A stretch of DNA of 64,000 bases from CAWEYO01 sp963813315. Lineage in GTDB: Bacteria > Pseudomonadota > Alphaproteobacteria > Rhizobiales > Rhizobiaceae. Location of the stretch: NCBI GenBank assembly GCA_963813315.1, contig CAWEYO010000008.1:38595-102594 (forward strand), given 5' to 3'. Below are positions 1 through 8,890 of this stretch, piece after piece. A program made the translations under genes and the position numbers. The notes under the pieces are model-generated. The model saw only the letters and a program-made list of their open reading frames with translations, was not told the origin of the DNA and made no database searches. Each line of letters opens with the position of its first letter. Position 1 is the stretch's first letter.

Positions 1-2
1 AA

Positions 3-134
3 GCGCTGCTGATGGAGGCGCTTCACATCTATTCGGCGCTGATCGAGCGGGTCATGGCACAGTCCTCGCCCGCCCAATGCGATGCGCTGGGCGCGATGAT
101 GACGCGGATCGTCGATGCGATGAAGGCGGAATAG
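3..134 (+). CDS. C-terminal end of a possible MarR-family regulator (partial)
   Basis: Only the last 43 codons are in the window; the reading frame is open from the left edge to a TAG at 132-134. The peptide is predicted to be helical, with hydrophobic residues at helical spacing around two stretches (ALIERVM and ALGAMMTRIVDAM). That resembles the dimerisation helices at the end of MarR-type winged-helix regulators, but no DNA-binding part is visible, so the family assignment is tentative. It converges with the DUF971 gene, which ends 22 bases away on the other strand. Confidence 0.4.
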   Translation, partial: ALLMEALHIYSALIERVMAQSSPAQCDALGAMMTRIVDAMKAE

Positions 135-155
135 CTGAGACGGCAACAGAGGCCC

Positions 156-509
156 TTAGCGGTCGCGACTGAGCCCCCTTGCGGCAAGCTCGTCGAGATA
201 GGACTGCCAGCGTGCCTCCTTTTCATGGCCGAGCGTATGCAGATAATCCCAGGTGAATATGCCGGTGTCGTGAAAATCGTCGAAGGTGATGCGGACCGCA
301 TAGTTGCCCACCGGCTCGACCTTCAGGATAGCGACGTTGCGCTTGCCGGGCACAGTCACCCTCTGCTCCGGCGAATGGCCTTGCACTTCCGCCGAAGGCG
401 ACAGCACGCGCAGCATTTCGGCGGGCAGTTCGAACGGCTGGTGTGCCGCAAACGTCACAGTCATGAGTTTGCGGTCCTTCGATATCCTCAGTTCCTTCGG
501 CGCGGCCAT
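156..509 (-). CDS. DUF971 family protein (gamma-butyrobetaine hydroxylase-like N-terminal domain)
   Basis: A 117-residue protein matching the short stand-alone DUF971 family. The typical pattern is present: a basic N-terminal strand (KELRISKDRKLMTV), a middle LPAEMLRVLSPSAEVQGH segment and the ending DTGIFTWDYLHTLG. The fold is shared with the N-terminal domain of gamma-butyrobetaine hydroxylase; the bacterial stand-alone form has no firmly established reaction and is often discussed in connection with Fe-S cluster or metal handling. The start at 509 gives the usual length; the frame stays open upstream, but that extension has no family-like sequence. It is transcribed divergently from moaA, leaving about 200 bases for two promoters. 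Confidence 0.85.
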   Translation of the reverse strand: MAAPKELRISKDRKLMTVTFAAHQPFELPAEMLRVLSPSAEVQGHSPEQRVTVPGKRNVAILKVEPVGNYAVRITFDDFHDTGIFTWDYLHTLGHEKEARWQSYLDELAARGLSRDR

Positions 510-713
510 CGTGCTTCCATAGTTGACGATCTTTGTCCGGTTACGCCGGTTTTGGCCCAATGAAAAGCGCAATTGGGCACCCTGTTGCGCCGCCGAGCTG
601 CTAAATGTTACCAAGGAGATGGCGAACGGGCTTGAACGGTGATGCCGTCCGGACAACATGACAGTCAGTGCGGTTCCCTCGAGAGAACCGGCACAAGGGA
701 TCGGGTTCCATCC

Positions 714-1724
714 ATGGGATTGCATGAAACCAGCATGATCGATCCGTTTGGACGTGTGATCAGCTACCTGCGCGTGTCGGTGACGGACCGCTGCGATTTC
801 CGCTGCACTTACTGCATGGCTGAAGACATGACCTTCCTGCCCAGGAAGGACCTGCTTTCGCTGGAAGAGCTTGACCGGCTTTGCGCGGTCTTCATCGACA
901 AGGGCGTGCGCAAGCTCAGGCTCACCGGCGGCGAACCACTGGTGCGCAAGAACATCATGTATCTCGTGCGCCAACTCTCACGGCACCTCCACAGCGGAGC
1001 GTTGGAAGAGCTGACGCTCACGACAAACGGCTCGCAGCTTGCGCGCTTTGCAGCCGAACTTGCCGATTGCGGCGTGAAGCGCATCAATGTCTCGCTCGAC
1101 ACGCTTGACGCCGACAAGTTCCACGCGATCACACGTTGGGGGAATCTTGGCAAAGTACTGGCGGGTATCGATGCAGCTCAGGACGCCGGCCTGAAAATCA
1201 AGCTGAACGCGGTCGCGCTCAAAGGCTTCAACGAAAAGGAACTGCCGGAAATGCTTCGCTGGGCGCATGGCCGGGGCATGGGCCTGACGGTCATCGAAAC
1301 GATGCCGATGGGCGAGATCGATGCCGACCGCACGGATCAGTATCTGCCGCTATCGCTGCTCCGGACGGAGCTGGAGCGTCAGTTTACGCTTACCGATATA
1401 CCCTACAAGACCGGCGGCCCCGCGCGCTATGTCGAGGTAGCCGAGACTGGCGGCAGGCTGGGCTTCATCACCCCGATGACCCACAATTTCTGCGAAAGCT
1501 GCAATCGCGTGCGGCTGACCTGCACCGGCACGCTCTACATGTGCCTCGGCCAGGAGGATGCGGCCGATCTGCGCGCGCCGCTGCGTGCTTCGGAAGGCAA
1601 CGAGCTTTTGTCGAGCGCCATAGACGAAGCAATCGGCCGCAAGCCCAAAGGGCACGATTTCGTCATCGATCGCCGGACGAAGCGCCCCGCCGTTTCCCGT
1701 CATATGAGCGTCACCGGCGGCTGA
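714..1724 (+). CDS. moaA: GTP 3',8-cyclase MoaA
   Basis: MoaA is a radical SAM enzyme that, with MoaC, converts GTP to cyclic pyranopterin monophosphate, the first step of molybdenum cofactor synthesis. With the start at 714 the product has 336 residues. It has the radical SAM cluster motif CDFRCTYC (Cys27, Cys31, Cys34), the LTGGEPL motif, a second Fe-S cluster site at Cys260, Cys263 and Cys277 (CX2CX13C), and the conserved C-terminal Gly-Gly. The frame is open further upstream to an ATG at 639, and a shorter start (MIDPFG, 735) is also possible; no strong ribosome site decides this. mobA and mobB follow on the same strand after a block of palindromic repeats, forming a cofactor cluster. Confidence 0.95.
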   Translation: MGLHETSMIDPFGRVISYLRVSVTDRCDFRCTYCMAEDMTFLPRKDLLSLEELDRLCAVFIDKGVRKLRLTGGEPLVRKNIMYLVRQLSRHLHSGALEELTLTTNGSQLARFAAELADCGVKRINVSLDTLDADKFHAITRWGNLGKVLAGIDAAQDAGLKIKLNAVALKGFNEKELPEMLRWAHGRGMGLTVIETMPMGEIDADRTDQYLPLSLLRTELERQFTLTDIPYKTGGPARYVEVAETGGRLGFITPMTHNFCESCNRVRLTCTGTLYMCLGQEDAADLRAPLRASEGNELLSSAIDEAIGRKPKGHDFVIDRRTKRPAVSRHMSVTGG

Positions 1725-1766
1725 TTTGCCAAAGCCTGCCCCTGTGTCCCCATCCCGCTCTTTGCC

Positions 1767-1927
1767 CTAAAGCGCATTGCTTCGAAACGGATTCATGCGA
1801 CGCGCTTTAGCTATTTTTTTGTGCATGTCGTTATCCCAAAACCGCTGCACACTTTTGGGCGACATGCGCTATTGTTTTTTGTGCATGTCGTTATCCCAAA
1901 ACCGCTGCGCACTTTTGGGCGACATGC
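1767..1927 (+). repeat. Palindromic intergenic repeats, arrangement A-B-B
   Basis: Between moaA and mobA lie one copy of a 44-base palindromic repeat A (1767-1810, ends CTAAAGCGC / GCGCTTTAG) and two copies of a 45-base palindromic repeat B (1823-1867 and 1883-1927, ends GCATGTCG / CGACATGC with an inner CCCAAAA / TTTTGGG pair). The same units recur inverted at 3147-3248 and again at 20930-21140. Each copy can fold into a hairpin. They read as rhizobial palindromic intergenic elements rather than gene-specific regulators. The mobA frame is open through both B copies, but the repeat-encoded residues should not be counted as protein. Confidence 0.9.
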
Positions 1928-1961
1928 ACTATGCTCGCCAAATCGTGACAGACCCAGGTCC

Positions 1962-2591
1962 ATGAACGGCAGGCTCCCGGCGGTTATCCTTGCAGGCGGC
2001 CGCGCAACTCGAATGGGCGGCGGTGACAAATGCCTCAGGCCGCTCGCCGGCCGGCCCATGCTCGCGCACGTCATTGAACGGCTTGCACCCCAGGTCGGCC
2101 CGATTGCGTTGAACGCGAACGGCGACCCTGAGCGATTCGCGGCCTTCGGCCTGCCGGTGGTCTGCGATACGGTTTCAGGATTCGCCGGGCCGCTTGCGGG
2201 TGTTCTTGCCGGGATGGAATGGGCTTCGCGCATCGGCACCAGCGGCTATCTGCTCGCTGTCCCCGGCGACACGCCTTTCGTCCCTGGCGATCTGGTGGAA
2301 AAACTAATGATCGCGACGAGCAACGGTCCGACAATTGGTTTGGCCAGTTCGGGCGGTAAGACGCATCCGGTCTTCGGGCTATGGCCGCTGGGGATGCGCG
2401 ACGATCTGGTTCGCTTTCTGTCCGCGGGCGCATCGTTTCGGATGAAAACGTTCATCGAGCGGAATATCCACGCTATCGTCGAATTTCCGATGGTCGCAGC
2501 CGGTGACCGAAACGTCGATCCGTTCTTCAATGTGAACACCGCCGAGGATCTCGAAGAGGCGGAGGCAATATGGAAAGCGTGGAGACAATGA
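1962..2591 (+). CDS. mobA: Molybdenum cofactor guanylyltransferase MobA
   Basis: MobA transfers GMP from GTP onto molybdopterin to make the guanine dinucleotide form of the cofactor used by DMSO-reductase-type enzymes. The 209-residue product begins with the nucleotide-binding signature LAGGRATRMGGGDK and continues with the GPLAGVLAGM and VPGDTPF motifs and the late FFNVNTAEDL segment of this family. The start at 1962 is chosen because everything upstream in frame is encoded by the palindromic repeats. Its stop overlaps the start of mobB (ATGA at 2588-2591), so the two genes are translationally coupled. Confidence 0.93.
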   Translation: MNGRLPAVILAGGRATRMGGGDKCLRPLAGRPMLAHVIERLAPQVGPIALNANGDPERFAAFGLPVVCDTVSGFAGPLAGVLAGMEWASRIGTSGYLLAVPGDTPFVPGDLVEKLMIATSNGPTIGLASSGGKTHPVFGLWPLGMRDDLVRFLSAGASFRMKTFIERNIHAIVEFPMVAAGDRNVDPFFNVNTAEDLEEAEAIWKAWRQ

Positions 2592-3106
2592 AAAGGCGCG
2601 TCTTCGGCATCACGGGTTGGAAGAATTCAGGCAAGACGACCTTGACGGAGCGACTGGTGGCGGAATTGACGAAACGCGGGTGGAAGGTCGCAACAGTCAA
2701 GCACGCGCATCACGACTTCGACATCGACCGCGAAGGCACCGACAGCTTTCGCCACCGCGCCGCGGGCGCATTCGAGGTCGCCATCGTCTCGGGCCGGCGC
2801 TGGGCGCTTGTGCACGAATTGCAAGGCGATGCGGAGCCCTCGCTGGAGGTCGTACTCGCCCGCATGTCCCCCTGCGACATCATCCTGGTCGAAGGCTACA
2901 AACGCGAGAGCCACAGGAAGATCGAGGCGCGACGTCTTGAAGCCAAAGACCGGGCACCGCTTTCGGCAAGCGATCCGAATATTGTCGCCATCGCCGCCGA
3001 TCACCCGGTGAGCGGAGAATCAGTACCGGTTTTCGCCATCGACGACATCGCCACGATCGCCAGCTTCATCGAAAAGGCGACCGGCCTTGTCCTTACCCCA
3101 AATTGA
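2588..3106 (+). CDS. mobB: Molybdopterin-guanine dinucleotide biosynthesis adaptor MobB
   Basis: MobB is a small P-loop GTP-binding protein that assists MobA in guanine dinucleotide cofactor assembly. The 172-residue product shows a Walker A motif (GWKNSGKTTL) near its N-terminus, the TVKHAHHDFDID segment with the conserved histidines, and the ILVEGYK motif. The start is the ATG of the ATGA overlap with mobA; an ATG at 2570 would add six residues and a longer overlap. Downstream come inverted copies of the same palindromic repeats that precede mobA, so the mobAB pair is bracketed by repeats. Confidence 0.92.
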   Translation: MKRRVFGITGWKNSGKTTLTERLVAELTKRGWKVATVKHAHHDFDIDREGTDSFRHRAAGAFEVAIVSGRRWALVHELQGDAEPSLEVVLARMSPCDIILVEGYKRESHRKIEARRLEAKDRAPLSASDPNIVAIAADHPVSGESVPVFAIDDIATIASFIEKATGLVLTPN

Positions 3107-3146
3107 ACTGCTGCTCAGCCTTGACGAATTCGCCGCATCGCCTAAT

Positions 3147-3248
3147 GCATGTCGCCAAAAAGTGCGCAGCGGTTTTGGGATAACGACATGCACAAAAACA
3201 ATGCCTAATGCGCATCGCATGAATCCGTTTCGAAGCAATGCGCTTTAG
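3147..3248 (-). repeat. Palindromic intergenic repeats in inverted order (B'-A')
   Basis: One B unit (3147-3191) and one A unit (3205-3248) appear as reverse complements of the copies at 1767-1927. With those copies they frame mobA-mobB as an A-B-B ... B'-A' arrangement. Unit ends are near identical; base differences are confined to a few positions. Confidence 0.9.
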
Positions 3249-3289
3249 AGACCGGATTCGGGCGCACGTGGCGTCTTGAGGAACAAGAC

Positions 3290-4159
3290 ATGGCATCGGT
3301 GGCATTTCTGGGTCTGGGCGTGATGGGCTATCCGATGGCCGGGCACCTGAGGAACAGGGGCGGCCATGACGTCACTGTCTACAACCGCACGAGGGTCAAG
3401 GCTGAGAAATGGGTTGCCGAGCATGGCGGCGCACTCGCTGCCACGCCCGCGCAGGCGGCATCCGGCAAGGACTTCGTTTTCTGCTGCGTCGGAAACGACG
3501 ACGACCTGCGCCAGGTCGCTATTGGGCCGGATGGCGCCCTCGGGGCGATGAGGCAAGGCGCGATCTTCGTCGACAACACGACAGCTTCCGCTGAAGTCGC
3601 GCGCGAGCTGGAGGCGAAGGCCGTGGCGCGCGGCTGCGCGTTTCTTGACGCGCCGGTATCCGGCGGGCAGGCCGGCGCGGAAAACGGCGTGCTCACCGTC
3701 ATGGTCGGCGGCGATCAGGCAGCCTTCGATACCGCGAGGCCGGTGATTGAGTCCTACGCCCGGATGGTTGGCCTGATGGGACCTGCCGGCGCCGGGCAGC
3801 TCACGAAAATGATCAATCAGATCTGCATCGCCGGATTGGTGCAAGGCCTCGCTGAAGGCATCCACTTCGGCAAGAAGGCCGGGCTGGACATAGAGAAGGT
3901 GATCGCCGTGATTTCAAAGGGCGCCGCCGGATCGTGGCAGATGGAGAACCGGCACAAGACGATGAATGAAGGCAAATACGATTTCGGCTTTGCCGTGGAC
4001 TGGATGCGAAAGGATCTCGGTATCTGTCTGGCGGAAGCCGACCGCAACGGCGCTCGCCTACCTGTGACCGCCCTGGTGGACCAGTTCTACAAGGATGTGC
4101 AGGCCATGGGCGGCAGACGCTGGGATACCTCCTCGCTGCTGGCCCGTTTGGAGAAATAG
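3290..4159 (+). CDS. NAD(P)-dependent beta-hydroxyacid dehydrogenase (HIBADH / tartronate semialdehyde reductase family)
   Basis: A 289-residue member of the 3-hydroxyisobutyrate dehydrogenase superfamily. The N-terminal Rossmann motif is FLGLGVMGYPMAGHL, followed by the substrate-binding DAPVSGGQAGAENG motif and the segment GAGQLTKMINQ carrying the presumed catalytic lysine. The family includes 3-hydroxyisobutyrate dehydrogenase, tartronate semialdehyde reductase and glyoxylate/succinic semialdehyde reductases; the exact substrate cannot be read from sequence. A GAGGAA ribosome site sits just upstream of the ATG at 3290. It appears to be a single-gene unit between the repeats and the terC leader. 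Confidence 0.85.
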   Translation: MASVAFLGLGVMGYPMAGHLRNRGGHDVTVYNRTRVKAEKWVAEHGGALAATPAQAASGKDFVFCCVGNDDDLRQVAIGPDGALGAMRQGAIFVDNTTASAEVARELEAKAVARGCAFLDAPVSGGQAGAENGVLTVMVGGDQAAFDTARPVIESYARMVGLMGPAGAGQLTKMINQICIAGLVQGLAEGIHFGKKAGLDIEKVIAVISKGAAGSWQMENRHKTMNEGKYDFGFAVDWMRKDLGICLAEADRNGARLPVTALVDQFYKDVQAMGGRRWDTSSLLARLEK

Positions 4160-4595
4160 CGAGGCAAGCCCGACTGCGCATTCGATGGATTCGGTTGCGG
4201 CAATAGGTAATGTTGCCCATATCCAATTACCGCGCCCCGGCGTGTAATGGCGTTAGCTGCGGTCGTCCCTTCATTCGCCGCAGCGGCGTCCGGCGGGGCG
4301 TCAGCCCAACCGCGCCAACAGGCAACCCGCCGGGCGTCTCCTTACGGCTGTCGACAGGTTGGCATGGGCCCCCGGCCTCAGCCCGGCAGAGCCGCCGTCT
4401 GGCGCATCCCGTGCCGCCTTGGCCAAAGAGATGGGCAACTAGAGACGGGCAATTCCAACAGCTTGGAATGATCGCACGCCAATCCGGATTCACTTGCGCC
4501 GATCATGCCCTATATAAGCGAGCGCGGACTTGACGCGGTGCGAGCTCGCGCGGTAGGCCGTGCGCACCTTGTTCTAGGGAAAAGGTCGACGACCG
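4160..4595 (+). other. 436-base gene-free stretch upstream of terC, GC-rich and potentially structured
   Basis: No convincing gene is present. Nested complementary stems can be drawn: 4233-4239 with 4294-4300 (CGCCCCG / CGGGGCG) enclosing 4256-4262 with 4278-4284 (GCTGCGG / CCGCAGC). A TATATAA run at about 4511-4517 could be a -10 element, which would give a short leader only. Known manganese riboswitches often precede terC-type genes, but I do not see the yybP-ykoY core sequence here. Confidence 0.4.
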
Positions 4596-5252
4596 ATGGA
4601 AATCTTCACCGCCGCCGGCCTCACTGCGCTGTTCCAGGTTATCGCTATCGACCTTGTTCTGGCGGGCGACAATGCAATCGTGATCGGCATGGCGGCTGCC
4701 GGCCTGCCCGCTGCGCAGCGAAAACGCGCAATCCTCATCGGTGTGATCGCGGCAACCGTGCTGCGGATCCTCTTTGCCGCGGTCACGGTTCAGTTGCTGG
4801 CGATCCTCGGCCTGCTTCTGGTCGGCGGCATCCTGCTCCTATGGGTTTGCTGGAAGATGTGGCGTGAACTGCGCACGTCACAGGAAGAGGAGGAAGAAGC
4901 CACCGAGGCGCTCTCGGAGACCGATTTCGACAAGAATGGGGTCATCGCCGGCAAGGCTCCTCGCAAGACGCTCGGTCAGGCGGCCCTGCAGATTGTGGTT
5001 GCCGACGTTTCAATGTCGCTCGACAATGTGCTGGCGGTTGCCGGCGCCGCGCGCGAACACTTCACCGTTCTGGTTATCGGCCTGATTTTGTCGATCGCAC
5101 TCATGGGTCTGGCGGCGAGCTTCATTGCGCGTCTGCTTCATCGCCACCGCTGGATAGGCTATGTCGGCCTGCTGATCATTCTCTATGTCGCTCTCGACAT
5201 GATCTATCGCGGCGTTATGGAAATCTGGCCGGTCGTGGCGGCAGCGCTATAG
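4596..5252 (+). CDS. TerC/YjbE family integral membrane protein
   Basis: A 218-residue multi-span membrane protein with the TerC family hallmark DLVLAGDNAIVIGMA in the first segment and a second, related motif (VADVSMSLDNVLAV) in the second half, so the protein has two similar halves. An acidic, lysine-containing hydrophilic loop (about residues 95-120, rich in Glu) separates them. Family members such as YceF/YkoY and Alx take part in manganese export or metal loading of secreted proteins; tellurite resistance, from which the name comes, is not implied. It stands alone between two non-coding stretches. Confidence 0.88.
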   Translation: MEIFTAAGLTALFQVIAIDLVLAGDNAIVIGMAAAGLPAAQRKRAILIGVIAATVLRILFAAVTVQLLAILGLLLVGGILLLWVCWKMWRELRTSQEEEEEATEALSETDFDKNGVIAGKAPRKTLGQAALQIVVADVSMSLDNVLAVAGAAREHFTVLVIGLILSIALMGLAASFIARLLHRHRWIGYVGLLIILYVALDMIYRGVMEIWPVVAAAL

Positions 5253-5253
5253 T

Positions 5254-5297
5254 GCAATTTCAGAAAAGTGGGAACCCGGATTTCCGTCCGGAATTGC
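5254..5297 (+). repeat. Short palindromic intergenic repeat (type E)
   Basis: A 44-base element with complementary ends GCAATTTC / GGAATTGC directly after terC. It resembles the widespread rhizobial palindromes with a TTTCCG core. Only this copy is seen in the window. It could also act as a weak hairpin at the end of the terC transcript. Confidence 0.6.
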
Positions 5298-5450
5298 CCT
5301 AAAATAAAGAGTTTGAGCGGCTAACCGATTCCTTCTTGGGGATCCCAAGGGACCGACACGAGAATGGTGTCTGTCCCGGCGGTGGTTACAGCCAAGCGAA
5401 ACTGTGCTACTGCGCCGCCGCTTCCCGAAAAAAATCAGAAAGCCTGCCCG

Positions 5451-6764
5451 ATGTCCGCGCCCCGCGTTAGTTTCGTCAGCCTCGGTTGCCCGAAGGCACT
5501 TGTGGATTCTGAACGGATCATCACCAGGCTGCGCGCCGAGGGATATGAAATCGCGCGAAAGCATGAAGGCGCGGACCTTGTCGTCGTGAACACCTGCGGA
5601 TTTCTCGATTCCGCGCGGGACGAATCGCTCAATGCCATCGGCTCCGCACTTTCACAAAACGGCAAGGTCATAGTCACCGGCTGTCTCGGCGCGGAACCGG
5701 AGGTCATACGCGAGAAGCATCCGAATGTGCTGGCGATCACCGGCCCGCAGGCCTACGAAAGTGTCATGGCGGCGGTGCACGAAGCCGCCCCACCGGCGCA
5801 TGATCCCTATGTCGACCTGCTTCCTCCGCAAGGCGTGAAGCTTACGCCGCGCCACTACGCTTACCTGAAAATCTCCGAGGGCTGCAACAATCGCTGCACG
5901 TTCTGCATCATCCCGGCGCTGAGAGGCGATCTTGTCTCGCGGCCGGCCGGGGATGTTCTGCGCGAGGCAGAGCGCCTGGCCGCCGCCGGCGTCAAGGAAA
6001 TTCTGGTTATCTCTCAAGATACAAGCGCTTACGGCATCGATCTCAAGTATGAGGCAAGCAAATGGAAAGACCGCGAGGTCCGCGCCAAATTCCTCGATTT
6101 GTCGCGTGAACTGGGTGAAATGGGCATGTGGATACGGATGCACTACGTTTATCCGTATCCTCATGTAGGCGATGTCATTCCACTGATGGCGGAAGGCAAG
6201 ATCCTCCCATATCTCGACATCCCCTTCCAGCACGCGTCGCCGCGGGTGCTGGAAAATATGCGGCGGCCTGCGCACAACGAGAAGACGCTGGACCGTATCC
6301 GCGGCTGGCGAGAAGCCTGCCCCGATCTTGCCGTGCGCTCGACCTTCATCGTCGGCTTTCCGGGCGAGACGGAGGAGGATTTCGAAATGCTTCTCGACTG
6401 GCTGGACGAAGCGAAAATCGACCGCGCCGGCTGCTTCAGGTACGAACCGGTCAAGGGCGCCCGATCGAACGAACTTGGCCTGCCGGAAGTTCCTCGGGAG
6501 ATCAAGGAGGCGCGCTGGCACCGCTTCATGGCCCGTCAGCAGAAGGTCTCGGCCGGACAGCTTCAGAAGAAAATCGGCAAGCGGTTGCCGGTCATCATCG
6601 ACGAGGCGCATGGAAACCTGGCAAGAGGTCGCACCAGATACGACGCACCGGAGATCGACGGCTCGGTCCACGTTCAGTCGCGGCGGCCGTTGCGCGTCGG
6701 TGAAATCATAACAGTAAAAATCGACCGGTCGGATGCCTACGACCTTCACGGAGCGGCGGTCTGA
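5451..6764 (+). CDS. rimO: Ribosomal protein uS12 methylthiotransferase RimO
   Basis: RimO adds a methylthio group to an aspartate of ribosomal protein S12. The 437-residue product has the three-domain layout of the family: an N-terminal UPF0004 domain with three cluster cysteines (Cys13 in SLGC, then NTCG and TGCLG), a radical SAM domain with CNNRCTFC (Cys145, Cys149, Cys152) and a C-terminal TRAM domain ending in [19 protein letters not shown]. The start at 5451 gives the standard N-terminus; upstream in-frame sequence does not look coding. A hairpin terminator lies 20 bases after the stop. Confidence 0.96.
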   Translation: MSAPRVSFVSLGCPKALVDSERIITRLRAEGYEIARKHEGADLVVVNTCGFLDSARDESLNAIGSALSQNGKVIVTGCLGAEPEVIREKHPNVLAITGPQAYESVMAAVHEAAPPAHDPYVDLLPPQGVKLTPRHYAYLKISEGCNNRCTFCIIPALRGDLVSRPAGDVLREAERLAAAGVKEILVISQDTSAYGIDLKYEASKWKDREVRAKFLDLSRELGEMGMWIRMHYVYPYPHVGDVIPLMAEGKILPYLDIPFQHASPRVLENMRRPAHNEKTLDRIRGWREACPDLAVRSTFIVGFPGETEEDFEMLLDWLDEAKIDRAGCFRYEPVKGARSNELGLPEVPREIKEARWHRFMARQQKVSAGQLQKKIGKRLPVIIDEAHGNLARGRTRYDAPEIDGSVHVQSRRPLRVGEIITVKIDRSDAYDLHGAAV

Positions 6765-6784
6765 CCAGGGGCTTGAAATGCAAA

Positions 6785-6806
6785 AAGGGCGCCGCACGGC
6801 GCCCTT
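6785..6806 (-). terminator. Intrinsic terminator shared by rimO and the BMP transporter operon
   Basis: A perfect 9-base stem (AAGGGCGCC / GGCGCCCTT) with a GCAC loop sits between convergent genes. Read on the minus strand the stem runs into five T residues, the classic form for ending the BMP gene; on the plus strand the T tract is imperfect (CTTCTGTT), so it may work in both directions. Confidence 0.85.
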
Positions 6807-6832
6807 CTGTTCCTGGCTTGAGCAAATCCGCC

Positions 6833-7903
6833 CTATTGCGGCAGCTTGTCGTCTACGCCCTTGACGTAGAAATTCATGCCGAGCAGCGTGCCGTCGTCGG
6901 CTTGCTCGCCTGCTTTCAGCCATTCCGTGCCGTCCTGCCTGGTGATCGGTCCAGTGAACGGTTCAAATTCGCCTGACTTGATCTTGGCTTCGGTTTCTTC
7001 TGCGAGCTTCTTCACGTCGTCCGGCATGTTCGCGTACGGCGCCATGACGACATGGCCCTCCTTCATGCCGCCCCAGACATCCTCCTGCTTCCACGTTCCG
7101 TCGATCACCGCCTGGACGCGGCTGATGTAGTAAGGGCCCCAGTTATCGGTGATCGAAGTGAGCTGTGTCTCCGGGCCAAACTTGATCATGTCTGACGCCT
7201 GGCCGAAAGCCTTGATGCCGCGTTCGGTGGCGACCTGCATCGGCGCGGTCGAATCCGTGTGCTGGGTGATAATGTCGACGCCCTGATCGATCAATGCCTT
7301 TGCGGCGTCTGCCTCCTTGCCCGGGTCGAACCAGGTGTTCGCCCACACGACTTTCACCTTGAAATCAGGGTTGACTGACTGTGCGCCGAGCACGAAGGCG
7401 TTGATGCCCATCACCACTTCCGGGATCGGGAACGAAGCGATGTAGCCGGCAACGCCCGCCTTCGAGAGCTTCGCCGCGATGACGCCCTGTATATAGCGGC
7501 CTTCATAAAACTTCGAATTGTAGGTCGATACATTCGGGTGGTCGCGCTTGTAGCCGGTCGCGTGCTCGAATTTCACGTCAGGGAATTTGCCGGCGATCTT
7601 GTTGGTCGGGTCCATGTATCCGAACGACGTCGTGAAGATGATGTTGCAGCCCGAGCGGGCGAAGCGCTCGATTGCGCGTTCGGCATCCGCACCTTCAGGC
7701 ACGCTTTCCAGATAGGCGGTCTCGACCTGGTCTCCGAACTTCGCCTTTACTTGCTCCAAGCCCTGGTGATGCTGATATGACCATCCAAAGTCGCCGATTG
7801 GTCCGACATAAATGAAGCAGGCTTTGGTTGCAGCTTCCGCGCCCATTGTGCCGAGAGCCAGCACGGCTGCGGCCGCGGCCAAAGGCAGGAATTTGTTTCT
7901 CAT
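6833..7903 (-). CDS. BMP family ABC transporter substrate-binding protein
   Basis: A 356-residue periplasmic binding protein of the basic membrane protein (Bmp/PnrA/Med) family, which binds nucleosides or purines. It begins with a signal peptide (basic MRNK, hydrophobic Ala/Leu core, cut after AEA-). The mature part has family landmarks: a GPIGDFGWSYQHHQGL segment where the ligand-stacking aromatic residue lies, EGADAERAIERFA, TTSFGYMD and the GYIASFP region. It is the last gene of a four-gene operon after two permeases and a double ATPase, separated from the permease by about 70 bases, and ends at the terminator at 6785-6806. Confidence 0.9.
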   Translation of the reverse strand: MRNKFLPLAAAAAVLALGTMGAEAATKACFIYVGPIGDFGWSYQHHQGLEQVKAKFGDQVETAYLESVPEGADAERAIERFARSGCNIIFTTSFGYMDPTNKIAGKFPDVKFEHATGYKRDHPNVSTYNSKFYEGRYIQGVIAAKLSKAGVAGYIASFPIPEVVMGINAFVLGAQSVNPDFKVKVVWANTWFDPGKEADAAKALIDQGVDIITQHTDSTAPMQVATERGIKAFGQASDMIKFGPETQLTSITDNWGPYYISRVQAVIDGTWKQEDVWGGMKEGHVVMAPYANMPDDVKKLAEETEAKIKSGEFEPFTGPITRQDGTEWLKAGEQADDGTLLGMNFYVKGVDDKLPQ

Positions 7904-7975
7904 GACGTTCGTCCTCTTTCACTGTTGCCGGGGGCACTATCCCACCAAAAACTGGTTGCCGCTTTTGGAACATCC

Positions 7976-8890
7976 TTAGCGATCTGGCACAAACGGCCGC
8001 CCCAGAGAAGCCGGTGTGTTCACCATCGTCAGCCGACGGTTGCGTGAGATTAGAACAAGGACAACGATTGTTGCCAGATAGGGAAGCGAAGAAAGTAGTT
8101 GCGATGGGATGCCTATCCCCAGAGCCTGCGCGTGGAGCTGCCCGATGGTGACGGCGCCGAACAGATAGGCGCCGGCCAGTACGCGCCATGGCCGCCAGGA
8201 GGCAAAGACGACCAGAGCGAGCGCAATCCAGCCGCGGCCGGCCGTCATATTCTCGATCCATTGGGGCGTATAGACGAGCGAGAGATAGGCGCCGGCAAGC
8301 CCCGCGCAGGCGCCGCCGAACATTACCGCCATGTAGCGGATACCGATAACATTGATACCGAGCGCGTGCGCCGACGTGTGGTTATCGCCAATCGACCGGA
8401 GAGTGAGCCCGGCGCGCGACCGGAACAGGAACCACGCCACACCGAAAGTGAGCAGCAGGGACACGTAAAACAGCGGGTCCTGGCCGAACAGCAGCTTGCC
8501 GACAAAGGGAATGTCGGAAAGATACGGGATATGGAGGTTGCCCATTTTGACGCCGGGCTGACCGACGAAGCTCTCACCGATCATGCCCGAAAGGCCGAGG
8601 CCAAGCAGTGTCAATGCAAGACCTGTCGCCACCTGATTGGTCACCAGGGTTAAAGACAGGAAGCCGAACAGCAGCGAAAACAGCGCGCCAACGATCACAG
8701 CCGCTGCGGCGCCGAGCCACGGTGAGCCGGTCGTCAGCGCCACGGCGAACCCCGTCACAGCGCCCATGACCATCATGCCTTCCACCCCGAGGTTGAGAAC
8801 GCCGGAGCGTTCGACAACCAGTTCGCCGATTGCAGCGATCAGCAGCGGCGTTGCCGCTGTGGCGATCGTTATAAGGATGTCTTCAAACAT
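7976..8890 (-). CDS. ABC transporter permease, nucleoside/BMP type (second permease)
   Basis: A 304-residue inner-membrane permease of the BPD_transp_2 (LivHM/YufQ-like) family. Many hydrophobic spans are visible, with the family segment GELVVERSGVLNLGVEGMMVMGA near the N-terminus (residues about 22-44) and a cytoplasmic loop RSIGDNHTSAHALGINV that contacts the ATPase. The start at 8890 overlaps the end of the upstream permease by eight bases, which argues for coupled translation. The frame is open much further upstream, but that part is only the upstream gene read in another frame. Confidence 0.9.
   Translation of the reverse strand: MFEDILITIATAATPLLIAAIGELVVERSGVLNLGVEGMMVMGAVTGFAVALTTGSPWLGAAAAVIVGALFSLLFGFLSLTLVTNQVATGLALTLLGLGLSGMIGESFVGQPGVKMGNLHIPYLSDIPFVGKLLFGQDPLFYVSLLLTFGVAWFLFRSRAGLTLRSIGDNHTSAHALGINVIGIRYMAVMFGGACAGLAGAYLSLVYTPQWIENMTAGRGWIALALVVFASWRPWRVLAGAYLFGAVTIGQLHAQALGIGIPSQLLSSLPYLATIVVLVLISRNRRLTMVNTPASLGRPFVPDR

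Noticed and set aside
4210..4533. Open frames upstream of terC
   Set aside because: Composition is not protein-like, there is no ribosome site, and several overlapping frames are equally open.
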